Origin: Nitriliruptorales bacterium
GTDB taxonomy: Bacteria > Actinomycetota > Nitriliruptoria > Nitriliruptorales > Nitriliruptoraceae
Length of the DNA: 11,458 nt
Reading direction: 5' to 3'
NCBI GenBank assembly: GCA_030835875.1
Contig: JAURQY010000070.1
Span: 1-11,458, forward strand
The notes beneath the pieces are model-generated. The model had not been told where the DNA came from, ran no database searches, and worked only from the letters and a program-made list of their open reading frames with translations. Made by a program: the position numbers and the translations under genes. Each line of letters starts with the position of its first letter. Within the stretch, counting starts at the first letter, position 1. Positions 1 through 6,512 of this stretch are shown here, one piece after another.

Positions 1-373
1 CCGCGAGCCGCTCCACCTCGGCGTTCGCGGCCTGCCGATCGAAGCGCCCGAGACGATCGCGCGGCTCGTTGCCGAGCGTGATGTTCTCCGCGACCGTGAA
101 GACGGGGACGAGCATGAAGTGCTGGTGCACCATGCCGATACCGGCCGCGATCGCGTCGCCGGGGTCACCGAAGTGCACCACCTCGCCGTCCACGAGGATG
201 CGCCCCTCGTCGGCCCGGTACAGGCCGTACAGGACGTTCATCAGGGTCGATTTCCCGGCCCCGTTCTCACCGAGGAGACCATGCACCTCGCCGGGTTCGA
301 CGACGAGGTCGATGCCATCGTTCGCGATGACGCCGGGGAACCGCTTCGTGATGCCCTGCAGCTCCAGGCGCAT
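1..373 (-). CDS. ABC transporter ATP-binding protein of a BMP/nucleoside-type uptake system (N-terminal part only)
   Basis: This is the nucleotide-binding subunit of an importer, acting at the inner face of the membrane. The 124 visible residues hold a Walker A motif (GENGAGKST, residues 35-43) and a Q-loop region with the stretch MVHQHFMLVP around Gln84. That HQHFMLVP form is typical of the double-domain ATPases that serve BMP-family nucleoside transporters (YufO/NupO and RbsA-like proteins). The signature motif, Walker B and any second ATPase domain lie outside the window. I chose the ATG at 373 because an AGGAGG sits 6 bases upstream; a GTG one codon earlier would be too close to it. The gene follows the BMP lipoprotein gene on the same strand with a 136-base spacer that contains a strong hairpin. 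Permease genes are expected further left. The function is secure; the nucleoside substrate is inferred from the family. Confidence 0.9.
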   Translation of the reverse strand, partial: MRLELQGITKRFPGVIANDGIDLVVEPGEVHGLLGENGAGKSTLMNVLYGLYRADEGRILVDGEVVHFGDPGDAIAAGIGMVHQHFMLVPVFTVAENITLGNEPRDRLGRFDRQAANAEVERLA

Positions 374-444
374 CACGGACCTCCTCGTGGCCGCTCCCCC
401 GGGCCGAACGGCAACGGTAGCCGGTGGCGTTGGGAGCCTGACAT

Positions 445-476
445 GCGGAGGGGCGCCCCGTGGGGCGCCCCTCCGT
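445..476 (-). terminator. Strong hairpin between the BMP lipoprotein gene and the ABC ATPase gene
   Basis: The arms at 447-459 and 462-474 are a perfect 13-bp inverted repeat, almost all G and C. They can be extended by C446-G475 and a G-U pair, with a loop of 2-4 bases. No T-run follows on either strand, so it is not a classical intrinsic terminator, but U-less hairpins are common in actinobacteria. It lies 36 bases after the lipoprotein stop and 71 bases before the ATPase start. A likely role is partial termination or protection of the upstream mRNA from 3' decay, giving more binding protein than ATPase, as in many binding-protein operons. That role is inference. Confidence 0.6.
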
Positions 477-509
477 CGTCATCGCGCGGCCCAATCGCGG
501 GCCGTCCGG

Positions 510-1532
510 TCACGGGGTCGTCGTCAGCTCTCCGGCGATGATCGCCGCGCGCAGCGACTCGAGCTCCGCCTTCAGCTCGTCCGAGACCTGGCCGTCGAAG
601 TCGTGGAACGGCGAGATACCGACGCCCGCGTTCTCGAGCGTCCCGACGTAGGTGCCGCCGGAGAACGTCCCGTCCTGGACCGCCTTGATGAGGTCGAAGG
701 TGGCGTTGTCCATCTTCTTCACCACCGACGTCAGGGTCAGCGAACCGAAGTCCGTCGAGAAGTAGCCATCGGTGTCGACCCAGATCATCAGGCCGGAACC
801 GAAGTCCTGGATGGCGGTCGCCGCTCCGAGGCCGGCGGGACCGGCGACGGGCAGGACGATGTCGGCACCGTTCTGCAGCATCTCTGCCGTGGCGGCGTTG
901 CCGAGGTCAGCGGCCTCGAACGAGCCGATGAAGACGCCGTCCGCCCCGTCCCAGCCGAGCACCTCGACCGACGTCCCCTTCTCGGCGTTGTAGTGGTTCA
1001 CGCCCGCGAGGAAGCCGTCCATGAAGATGCTGACCGGCGGGATGTTGACGCCGCCCCACGTCCCGACCGTGCCCGTCTCCGTCATCCCTGCCGCGGCGTA
1101 GCCGGCGAGGAACGCGGCCTCGTCGGTGTCGAACACCATGCCGAGCAGGTTCGAGTAGGAGGTCTCGTACGCGTAGTCGATGATGCCGAAGTTGCTCTCG
1201 GGGTTCGCGATCGCGAACGCCTCGGTCGCGTCACCGAGGAGGAATCCGACGGTCACGATGACGTCGCAGCCCTCGTCGACGAACGCCTGCAGGTTCGGGT
1301 CGTAGTCGGACTCGGAGGTCGACTCGAGGTACTTGACCTCGACGCCCAGCTCCTCCTCCGCACGCAGGAAGCCGTCCCAGACGGTCTGGTTGAACGAGCG
1401 GTCGTCGATGCCGCCCGTGTCGGTGATCTGGCAGGCCTTGAAGCCGGCGGCCTCGTCCTCGCCGCCGCAGGCGCTGAGCACCAGCGCACCCGCCGCGACG
1501 AGCGCGAGGGTGACGCGTGAGTTCCTCCGCAT
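510..1532 (-). CDS. BMP-family (PnrA-like) substrate-binding lipoprotein, probably nucleoside-binding
   Basis: This is the extracytoplasmic, lipid-anchored binding protein of an ABC importer, 340 aa. A type II signal peptide has a basic start (MRRNSR), a hydrophobic core at 7-18 and a lipobox L-S-A-C with Cys22 as the lipidation site. The mature part opens with the BMP hallmark D-T-G-G-I-D-D-R-S-F-N (38-48). It ends with the family's typical S-V-V-K-K region and a G-T-x-x-x-G-x-x-x-N-x-G-V-G-I-S-P block. Characterised members such as TmpC/PnrA and Med bind purine nucleosides, so adenosine, guanosine or inosine is the likeliest ligand. The ATG at 1532 has an AAGGACA upstream and gives an intact signal peptide. 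The ABC ATPase follows on the same strand. ahcY lies 153 bases upstream, too far to show shared transcription. The family call is firm; the ligand is inferred. Confidence 0.93.
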   Translation of the reverse strand: MRRNSRVTLALVAAGALVLSACGGEDEAAGFKACQITDTGGIDDRSFNQTVWDGFLRAEEELGVEVKYLESTSESDYDPNLQAFVDEGCDVIVTVGFLLGDATEAFAIANPESNFGIIDYAYETSYSNLLGMVFDTDEAAFLAGYAAAGMTETGTVGTWGGVNIPPVSIFMDGFLAGVNHYNAEKGTSVEVLGWDGADGVFIGSFEAADLGNAATAEMLQNGADIVLPVAGPAGLGAATAIQDFGSGLMIWVDTDGYFSTDFGSLTLTSVVKKMDNATFDLIKAVQDGTFSGGTYVGTLENAGVGISPFHDFDGQVSDELKAELESLRAAIIAGELTTTP

Positions 1533-1685
1533 GCTGTGTCCTTGTCATGAGCGTGCCGATGGCCGCGATGGCCGAGGGCACTGGGGTGTTCCCGGCACCC
1601 ACGTGCCGGGACTCGACGAGAACAGTACTACGCCGGTCGTCGGCAGCGCCGGAGGCGTTGGTCCTGCGCGCCGCGCGACGTCAGA
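1533..1685. other. Intergenic region between ahcY and the BMP lipoprotein gene
   Basis: These 153 bases must hold the end of the ahcY transcript and any promoter of the lipoprotein operon. The clearest element is the inverted repeat at 1590-1611, listed separately. A TAGTAC near 1626-1631 on the minus strand could serve as a -10 hexamer, but I see no convincing -35 partner. I do not call a promoter. Confidence 0.4.
1590..1611. repeat. 9-bp inverted repeat with 4-base loop, upstream of the BMP lipoprotein gene
   Basis: The arms TCCCGGCAC (1590-1598) and GTGCCGGGA (1603-1611) are perfectly complementary around the loop CCAC. The element lies 74 bases past the ahcY stop and 57 bases before the lipoprotein start. 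It could be the ahcY terminator, although no T-run follows, or a dyad operator for the transporter operon. The sequence alone does not decide. Confidence 0.5.
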
Positions 1686-3008
1686 TCAGTAGCGGTAGGA
1701 GTCTTCCTTGTACGGGCCCTCGACAGGGACGCCGAGGTAGGCGGCCTGGTCGACGCTGAGCTCGGTGAGGCGGGCGCCGATCCGGCCGAGGTGCAGGCGG
1801 GCGACCTCCTCGTCGAGGTGGCGCGGCAGCACGTAGACCTCGTCCTTGTAGTCCTCGTGGTTCTCCCACAGCTCCAACTGCGCGAGCACCTGGTTCGTGA
1901 ACGAGGTCGACATCACGAACGAGGAGTGGCCGGTCGCGTTCCCGAGGTTCACGAGGCGCCCCTCCGACAGGAGGATGACGCTGCGGTCGTTCGGGAGGTG
2001 GACGAGGTCGACCTGCGGCTTGATGTTGGTCCACGGGAACTCACGGAGCGCCCCGACCTGGATCTCGGTGTCGAAGTGTCCGATGTTGCACAGGATCGCG
2101 TGGTCCTTCATCGCGAGCACGTGCTCCTGCGTGACCACGGACATGTTCCCGGTGGCTGTGACGACGATGTCTGCCTCGTCGATGACATCCTCCATCCGGA
2201 CGACCCGGTAGCCCTCCATCGCCGCCTGCAGCGCGTTGATCGGGTCGACCTCCGTGACGTGCACGGTCGCCCCCAGCGCGTCGAGCGCCTGCGCGCATCC
2301 CTTCCCGACATCGCCGAATCCAGCGACGACGGCGACCTTGCCGGCGATCATCACGTCGGTCCCGCGCTTGATGCCGTCGATGAGCGACTCGCGGCAGCCA
2401 TAGAGGTTGTCGAACTTCGACTTCGTCACCGAGTCGTTGACGTTGATGGCAGGGATCCGGAGCAGTCCCTGCTTCTGCCACTGCCGGAGCTGCTTGACGC
2501 CCGTCGTCGTCTCCTCGGTGACGCCGAGGATGTCGGGCAGGAGCTCCGGGTGCTGCTGATGCACGACCGCCGTCATGTCGCCACCGTCATCGAGCAGGAG
2601 GTTCGGACCCTTCCCGTCGGGCCACTCGAGCGTCCGCTCGACACACCACCAGTACTCCTCCTCCGTCTCGCCCTTCCAAGCGAACACCGGCACGCCCGCC
2701 GCAGCGATCGCTGCGGCGGCCTCGTCCTGCGTCGAGAAGATGTTGCACGACGACCAGCGGACATCGGCGCCCAGCTCGACGAGGGTCTCGATCAGCACGG
2801 CCGTCTGCACCGTCATGTGCAGGCAGCCCGCGATGCGCGCGCCCTCCAGCGGGCGTTGTCCGCGGTACCGGTCGCGCAGCGCCATCAGCCCCGGCATCTC
2901 GTGCTCGGCGAGGCCGATCTCCTTGCGACCGAGCTCGGCGAGCTCGAGATCGCGGACCTCGAAGTCCTTGTCGGGGTAGCGGCGGGTGAACGGGGTGTCA
3001 GCGGACAT
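1686..3008 (-). CDS. ahcY: Adenosylhomocysteinase (S-adenosyl-L-homocysteine hydrolase)
   Basis: This cytosolic NAD-dependent enzyme splits S-adenosylhomocysteine into adenosine and homocysteine and so relieves inhibition of methyltransferases. The protein is 440 aa. His64, Asp140/141, the G-V-T-E-E-T-T-T-G-V block (162-171), Lys196 and Asp200 in the K-S-K-F-D segment match the catalytic positions of known enzymes. The Rossmann motif G-F-G-D-V-G-K-G is at 230-237. The C-terminus D-S-Y-R-Y is the family's usual end, which contributes Lys/Tyr contacts to NAD of the partner subunit. The frame stays open 60 codons further upstream, but the ATG at 3008 starts at the expected place and has AGGAG 5 bases before it. 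The start overlaps the aat stop by 11 bases, which suggests co-transcription and perhaps translational coupling. Two competing hairpins lie 30-52 bases upstream of the start. Confidence 0.98.
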   Translation of the reverse strand: MSADTPFTRRYPDKDFEVRDLELAELGRKEIGLAEHEMPGLMALRDRYRGQRPLEGARIAGCLHMTVQTAVLIETLVELGADVRWSSCNIFSTQDEAAAAIAAAGVPVFAWKGETEEEYWWCVERTLEWPDGKGPNLLLDDGGDMTAVVHQQHPELLPDILGVTEETTTGVKQLRQWQKQGLLRIPAINVNDSVTKSKFDNLYGCRESLIDGIKRGTDVMIAGKVAVVAGFGDVGKGCAQALDALGATVHVTEVDPINALQAAMEGYRVVRMEDVIDEADIVVTATGNMSVVTQEHVLAMKDHAILCNIGHFDTEIQVGALREFPWTNIKPQVDLVHLPNDRSVILLSEGRLVNLGNATGHSSFVMSTSFTNQVLAQLELWENHEDYKDEVYVLPRHLDEEVARLHLGRIGARLTELSVDQAAYLGVPVEGPYKEDSYRY

Positions 3009-3861
3009 GGTCGCTCCTGGGATCGGCCGGATGGTGGGCAGGGTCGGACCCTGCGGGTCCACGGTGGTGCTCCGGCCGGACTCGACCTTCGCGCGACGCG
3101 ACAGTGTGCCCGACCGGAGCGGAGGACGCTGCGAGGCGTGACGCGAGGCGCGAGACCGGGAGCTCGTCGGCCCGCATCCGGACGTCACGTCCGGACTCGC
3201 GCTCGAGCACCCGGAGGAAGTCGCTGCGCGCGACCGTCACGGCACCGAGGCTGCGAAGGTGGTCGGTCGGGAGCTGGACGTCGACGAGGACCCCTCCCGC
3301 CGTCGCGAAGCGGTGGCAGAGCTCGAGCAACGCGACCTTCGACGCGTCGGCCCGGCGGCTGAACATCGACTCGCCGGTGAACACCCCGCCGATCTGGACG
3401 CCATAGATGCCGCCCACGAGGACGCCACCCTGCCACACCTCGACCGACCGCATCCAGCCGAGCTCGGCCAGCTCGAGGTACGCGTCGCGCATCTCCGGCG
3501 TTATCCATGTCCCCTCGGACCGGTCCGCACAACCCTCGATCACGGCGGCAGGGTCCCTGTCGACCGTCGCGGTCCAGCCGCACCGACGCAGCGTCCGGCG
3601 CAGGCTCCTGCTCACGTGGAAGCGGTCGGGGCGCAGGACGGCGCGTGGATCCGGGCTGAACCAGAGGAGCGGCATGCCCAGATGGGGCCAGGGGAACACA
3701 CCCCTGCTGTAGGCGGTGACGAGCGTCCCCGCCTCCAGGTCGGCGCCGACACCGACGACCCCGTCCGGATCCGCGCGGTCCGGGTCGAACTCCCAGCGAC
3801 AGGGGGGCGTCGGCCGTGGCGGGACGACGCGGGGTGGTCCAGGGTCCTCGCGCTCCCCCAC
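2998..3861 (-). CDS. aat: Leucyl/phenylalanyl-tRNA--protein transferase with a C-terminal extension
   Basis: Aat transfers Leu or Phe from aminoacyl-tRNA to the N-terminus of proteins starting with Arg or Lys, making N-degrons that ClpS recognises. Conserved blocks are all present: Y-S-R-G-V-F-P-W (51-58), L-W-F-S-P-D-P-R (66-73), H-V-S-R-S-L-R (82-88), T-W-I-T-P-E-M (118-124), S-V-E-V-W (139-143), G-G-I-Y-G-V (150-155), G-E-S-M-F-S-R (163-169), A-S-K (173-175) and H-L-R-S-L-G-A. I chose the GTG at 3861, 4 bases after a GGAGG, giving 287 aa; the frame is open far upstream, but that is antisense to murJ. The conserved fold ends near residue 226. About 60 further residues, rich in Arg, His, Ala and Ser, are not typical of the family and run into the ahcY start. 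They may be a real tail or chance open frame. The transferase is certain; the start and the tail are not. Confidence 0.92.
   Translation of the reverse strand: MGEREDPGPPRVVPPRPTPPCRWEFDPDRADPDGVVGVGADLEAGTLVTAYSRGVFPWPHLGMPLLWFSPDPRAVLRPDRFHVSRSLRRTLRRCGWTATVDRDPAAVIEGCADRSEGTWITPEMRDAYLELAELGWMRSVEVWQGGVLVGGIYGVQIGGVFTGESMFSRRADASKVALLELCHRFATAGGVLVDVQLPTDHLRSLGAVTVARSDFLRVLERESGRDVRMRADELPVSRLASRLAASSAPVGHTVASREGRVRPEHHRGPAGSDPAHHPADPRSDHVR
3038..3060 (-). promoter_or_regulatory. Two mutually exclusive hairpins in the leader of ahcY
   Basis: In minus-strand RNA, GGACCC-gca-GGGTCC (3060-3046) forms one 6-bp hairpin. GCAGGGTC-c-GACCCTGC (3054-3038) forms another, an 8-bp perfect dyad with a 1-base centre, so in practice 7 bp with a 3-base loop. 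They share 3046-3054 and cannot form together. The second ends 29 bases before the ahcY ATG. The region also encodes the aat tail. An arrangement of this kind can act as an attenuator or translation switch, but no known riboswitch consensus is recognised here, including that of the SAH riboswitch. The function is inference. Confidence 0.4.
3177..3195. repeat. 19-bp palindrome within the 3' part of aat
   Basis: TCCGGACGT (3177-3185), a single central C, then ACGTCCGGA (3187-3195) form a perfect dyad. It sits in the aat frame just after the end of the conserved transferase domain, where it encodes S-G-R-D-V-R. It could be an operator-like site, a hairpin that ends or trims the transcript, or a coincidence of codons. 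Its position exactly at the domain boundary is what makes it notable. Confidence 0.5.
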
Positions 3862-3993
3862 GGCGCCTCCGTCCACGGGTACGAGGGGACGCACCGACCC
3901 TACCGCTAGCGTCCTGCGGCGGAGTCGACGAGGCCGGCTCCGGTGGACTCGGTCCACGTCGGGTGGGCACCGCACGCATCGGGAGGGAGCATC
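3862..3993. other. Divergent intergenic region between aat and murJ
   Basis: These 132 bases should hold promoters for both genes. A small hairpin, GTGGAC-tcg-GTCCAC, lies at 3943-3957. A perfect ribosome site, GGGAGGG, for murJ lies at 3981-3987. TAGCGT- and TAGGGT-like hexamers occur near 3897-3912, but no paired -35 element is convincing, so no promoter is called. Confidence 0.35.
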
Positions 3994-5685
3994 GTGGACC
4001 CCTCGGCGCGGCTGGCTCGTGGCTCCCGAGCGGTCGCGGGCGGGATCCTCCTCTCGCGTCTCGCCGGTCTGCTGCGCGAGAAGCTCCTCGCCTACCACCT
4101 CGGCACCGGCCTCGCGGCGGAGGCCTTCCGGGCGGCGCTGCGGATCCCGAACCTGCTCCAGAACCTGCTCGGCGACGGCGTCCTGACCGGCGCCTTCGTC
4201 CCGACCTACGCGCGGCTGCTGGACGAGGGCCGAGAGGAGTCGGCCGGTCGCCTGGCGGGTGCTGTCGCGGCGCTGCTGGTGCTCGTGACCGGTGTGCTCG
4301 TCGCGGTCGGCGTGCTCCTCGCGGAGCCGCTCACGCGCCTGCTGACGCCCGGGTTCCCCGCCGGCTCGCCGAAGGCGGAACTCACAGTCCTGCTCGTCCG
4401 GGTGCTCACGCCGTCGCTGGGGTTCCTCGTCCTGAGCGCATGGGCGCTCGGTGTGCTCAACGCACACCGTCGGTTCTTCCGCGCCTACGTCGCACCGGTC
4501 CTGTGGAACGCGTCGATCATCATCGCCCTCACGGTCGGGGCGGCACTCGGGCGAGGTGAGCGTGACCTCGCCGTCGCGGTCGCGTTCGGCGCGCTCATCG
4601 GCGCCGTGCTCCAGTTCCTGTCGCAGCTCCCGGCGGTCCGTGGGAGCGTCGCCGGCCTCCGACCGACGCTCCGGCGCGACACGCCGGGACTGCGTGCCGT
4701 GCTCCGCGCCTCGACGGGCGTCATCGCCGGACGCGGCGTCGTGCAGCTCTCGGCCTACGCGGACCTGGTGATCGCGTCGCTGCTGGCCGCCGGCGCCGTC
4801 GCCGCGCTCGGCTACGCGCAGGTGCTCTACCTCCTGCCCGTCAGCCTGTTCGGGATGAGCGTCGCCGCCGCAGCGCTCCCTGACCTCGCGACGCATGCGC
4901 GCGGCGCGGTCGACCGGCTCGTCGATGACATCGCGGATGGACTGCGGCGCATCACCGCACTCGTCGTGCCGACCACGATCGCCTACATCGTCCTGGGCAC
5001 ATCGGTCGTGACCGTCCTCTTCGGCGGCGGGGCGTTCGGTGCGCCCGCGGCGCGTCAGGTCGCCGCCGTGCTCGGGGCCTACAGCCTCGGGCTCCTCGCG
5101 ACGACGCAGTCCCGTCTGCTCCAATCAGCCCTCTACGGACTCGACGACACCCGGACCCCGGCCCGCATCGCGCTCGTACGCGTCGGCGTCGCGACCGCCG
5201 TCGGGGTCGGGCTGATGCTCGTGCTCGACGCCTACCGTTGGGACCCGACCGGTCCCGTCCGCGTCGCACCGCTCGGGCCTGCCGACACCGCCGCACGCGC
5301 CGCGGCGGAGTCCCTGCACCGTCTGGGTGCCGTCGGGCTCGCGCTCGGTGCCTCCGCGGGAGCGTGGACGGAACGCGCGCTGCTCCGGCGCGCGCTCACG
5401 GCGCGGATCGGGCGTCCCCTCCCCCGTGCGCGGATCGGACGTCCACTGACCGCATCGCTCGCGCTGGTCCTCGGCGCGCTCCTCGTCGACCCGACCATGG
5501 CGCTGCTCGGTCCGGTCCTCGACGACGTGCCCGCGGCCGTGAGGGCTGGGGTGGCACTCGTCCCCAGTGCGGTGCTCTTCGCAGCGGCTGCGGTCCTCGT
5601 CGACCTCGTGGACCTGCCGGGTGTCGCGACGGCCCGCCGGACGCTCGGGCTCAGCGGGGCGGGTCGGTCTCCACGTACTCGATGA
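3994..5685 (+). CDS. murJ: Lipid II flippase MurJ (MviN family)
   Basis: MurJ moves lipid-linked peptidoglycan precursor from the inner to the outer face of the membrane and belongs to the MOP exporter superfamily. The protein is 563 aa and very hydrophobic, with many alternating membrane segments. The N-terminal block matches the family: S-R-L-A-G-L-L-R-E (21-29), then A-E-A-F-R-A-A-L-R-I-P-N-L-L (42-55) and F-V-P-T-Y. Arg22, Arg28 and Arg50 lie where the essential cavity arginines are. The central Q-L-S-A-Y-A-D and L-P-V-S-L-F-G-M segments are also typical. I prefer the GTG at 3994 (GGAGG 7 bases upstream) over the GTG at 3943, which has none. The protein lacks the long cytoplasmic and pseudokinase-like extension of mycobacterial MviN. 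It is the only plus-strand gene here, divergent from aat. Its last 35 bases overlap the end of the DUF2017 gene on the other strand. Confidence 0.93.
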   Translation: MDPSARLARGSRAVAGGILLSRLAGLLREKLLAYHLGTGLAAEAFRAALRIPNLLQNLLGDGVLTGAFVPTYARLLDEGREESAGRLAGAVAALLVLVTGVLVAVGVLLAEPLTRLLTPGFPAGSPKAELTVLLVRVLTPSLGFLVLSAWALGVLNAHRRFFRAYVAPVLWNASIIIALTVGAALGRGERDLAVAVAFGALIGAVLQFLSQLPAVRGSVAGLRPTLRRDTPGLRAVLRASTGVIAGRGVVQLSAYADLVIASLLAAGAVAALGYAQVLYLLPVSLFGMSVAAAALPDLATHARGAVDRLVDDIADGLRRITALVVPTTIAYIVLGTSVVTVLFGGGAFGAPAARQVAAVLGAYSLGLLATTQSRLLQSALYGLDDTRTPARIALVRVGVATAVGVGLMLVLDAYRWDPTGPVRVAPLGPADTAARAAAESLHRLGAVGLALGASAGAWTERALLRRALTARIGRPLPRARIGRPLTASLALVLGALLVDPTMALLGPVLDDVPAAVRAGVALVPSAVLFAAAAVLVDLVDLPGVATARRTLGLSGAGRSPRTR

Positions 5686-6160
5686 GTCCGCCCTGGAGCC
5701 ACGCCAGCGCGTCCATGAGTCGGACCGCGTCCGCGCGGTGATCGTCATCGGGAAGCTCGTCCCTCAGCGTCCCGTCGAACCCGATCGTCGCAGCCAGGGC
5801 GAGGCGCAGATCGTTGAGCGCCTCGACGACCTGCATCGCGGTCCCACGATCGAGCACGCGGTCGAAGCCATCCACGTCGCGACTCGGCTCCCCGGCACGC
5901 AGCAGTTCGGCGAGGTCGTCGAGGCGCACGACGCGTATCCCGAGCAGCTCGTCGCGCAGCATCGGACGCAGCTCCGCGTCGGCACCTGCGTCCCCCCGTG
6001 ATGCGACCGGGGCGAGCCGATCGAGGACGGCATCCTGCTGACCGGCGTCAGCTCCCTCGGCGCGTCGTGCGAGGCCCTCGGCGAGGGATGCGACGACGTC
6101 GACCTCGCTCGCATCGAGCCGCAGACGGATGCCGTCACGGACTCGCTCGAGACCGGCCAT
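5651..6160 (-). CDS. DUF2017 family protein
   Basis: This is a 169-aa, mostly helical, acidic protein without membrane segments or cysteines. It resembles the DUF2017 family, which follows clpS in mycobacteria and other actinobacteria. Its function is unknown; the conserved position suggests a link with ClpS-dependent proteolysis, but I know of no proof. The body contains an E-L-L-G-I-R-V-x-R-L-D-D-L-A-E-L-L segment, then a helix ending in A-L-N-D-L-R-L-A-L-A, a T-L-R-D-E-L-P motif, and a C-terminal W-L-Q-G-G-L-I-E-Y. The ATG at 6160 shares one base with the clpS stop (TGATG), which points to translational coupling; there is no clear ribosome site of its own. Its 3' end overlaps the end of murJ on the opposite strand. 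Confidence 0.75.
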   Translation of the reverse strand: MAGLERVRDGIRLRLDASEVDVVASLAEGLARRAEGADAGQQDAVLDRLAPVASRGDAGADAELRPMLRDELLGIRVVRLDDLAELLRAGEPSRDVDGFDRVLDRGTAMQVVEALNDLRLALAATIGFDGTLRDELPDDDHRADAVRLMDALAWLQGGLIEYVETDPPR

Positions 6161-6498
6161 CAGACGTCGCGTTCGATCGTCGCCTGCAGCCCGTAGCCGT
6201 GGAGCTGCGCGACATGCAGCTCGGCCTGCTCACGCGGCTCCTCCGCGACCACCGCGCGTCCCTCATGGTGGACCCGGAGCATCAACTCCTCCGCGCGCTC
6301 GCGCGGGTAGCCGAAGACGCGACGCAGGACGAGGGTGACGTAGGACATCAGGTTGACCGGGTCGTCCCAGACCACGACCAGCCAGACCGGGTCGGGTTCG
6401 TCCGCGGAGCGGATCGCGACGTCAGCGAACGGATCGAGGACTGGATCGAGCACCGGAGCCCCCGGTCCCGAGGGACCGGCGACCGCAGCGCCGCGCAT
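6160..6498 (-). CDS. clpS: ATP-dependent Clp protease adaptor ClpS
   Basis: ClpS binds proteins with N-terminal Leu, Phe, Tyr or Trp and hands them to the Clp ATPase (ClpC in actinobacteria) for degradation by ClpP. With the ATG at 6498 the protein is 112 aa. The core runs from about residue 38: V-V-V-W-D-D-P-V-N-L-M (41-51), S-Y-V, then E-L-M-L-R-V-H-H-E-G (71-80) and a terminal A-T-I-E-R-D. Asp45, Asp46, Met51, Met73 and His77 align with the N-degron pocket residues of E. coli ClpS. Trp44 replaces the E. coli Asn34, as is usual in actinobacteria. The start is uncertain. The ATG at 6498 has no good ribosome site; the frame also has an ATG at 6573 inside the cold-shock gene, adding 25 low-complexity residues. 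Residues 1-37 form a flexible arm that may regulate the ATPase. The gene lies 14 bases after the cold-shock gene. Confidence 0.93.
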   Translation of the reverse strand: MRGAAVAGPSGPGAPVLDPVLDPFADVAIRSADEPDPVWLVVVWDDPVNLMSYVTLVLRRVFGYPRERAEELMLRVHHEGRAVVAEEPREQAELHVAQLHGYGLQATIERDV

Positions 6499-6512
6499 CG
6501 GGTCGACCGGTC

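Noticed and set aside
69..1520. 483-residue open frame on the plus strand
   Set aside because: It is antisense to the BMP lipoprotein, has an R/V/D/G-rich composition and no recognisable domain. This is typical of a shadow frame in high-GC DNA.
3009..3176. SAH riboswitch upstream of ahcY
   Set aside because: I looked for the conserved core of the known SAH riboswitch on the minus strand and did not find it. Only the competing hairpins are reported.
3009..3188. 60-residue N-terminal extension of AhcY
   Set aside because: AhcY proteins begin near the internal Met, which has AGGAG at good spacing. The extension overlaps the aat tail and shows no conservation that I recognise.
1791..3362. 523-residue open frame on the plus strand opposite ahcY and aat
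   Set aside because: It covers two well-conserved genes on the other strand and has no motif of its own.
3943..3993. Earlier GTG start for murJ at 3943
   Set aside because: It has no ribosome site upstream and lies in a small hairpin, whereas the GTG at 3994 is preceded by GGGAGGG at ideal spacing.
3862..5124. Upstream extension of aat giving a 708-residue protein
   Set aside because: The extra N-terminal part is antisense to murJ and highly charged without motifs; a GTG with GGAGG at 3861 gives a normal Aat N-terminus.
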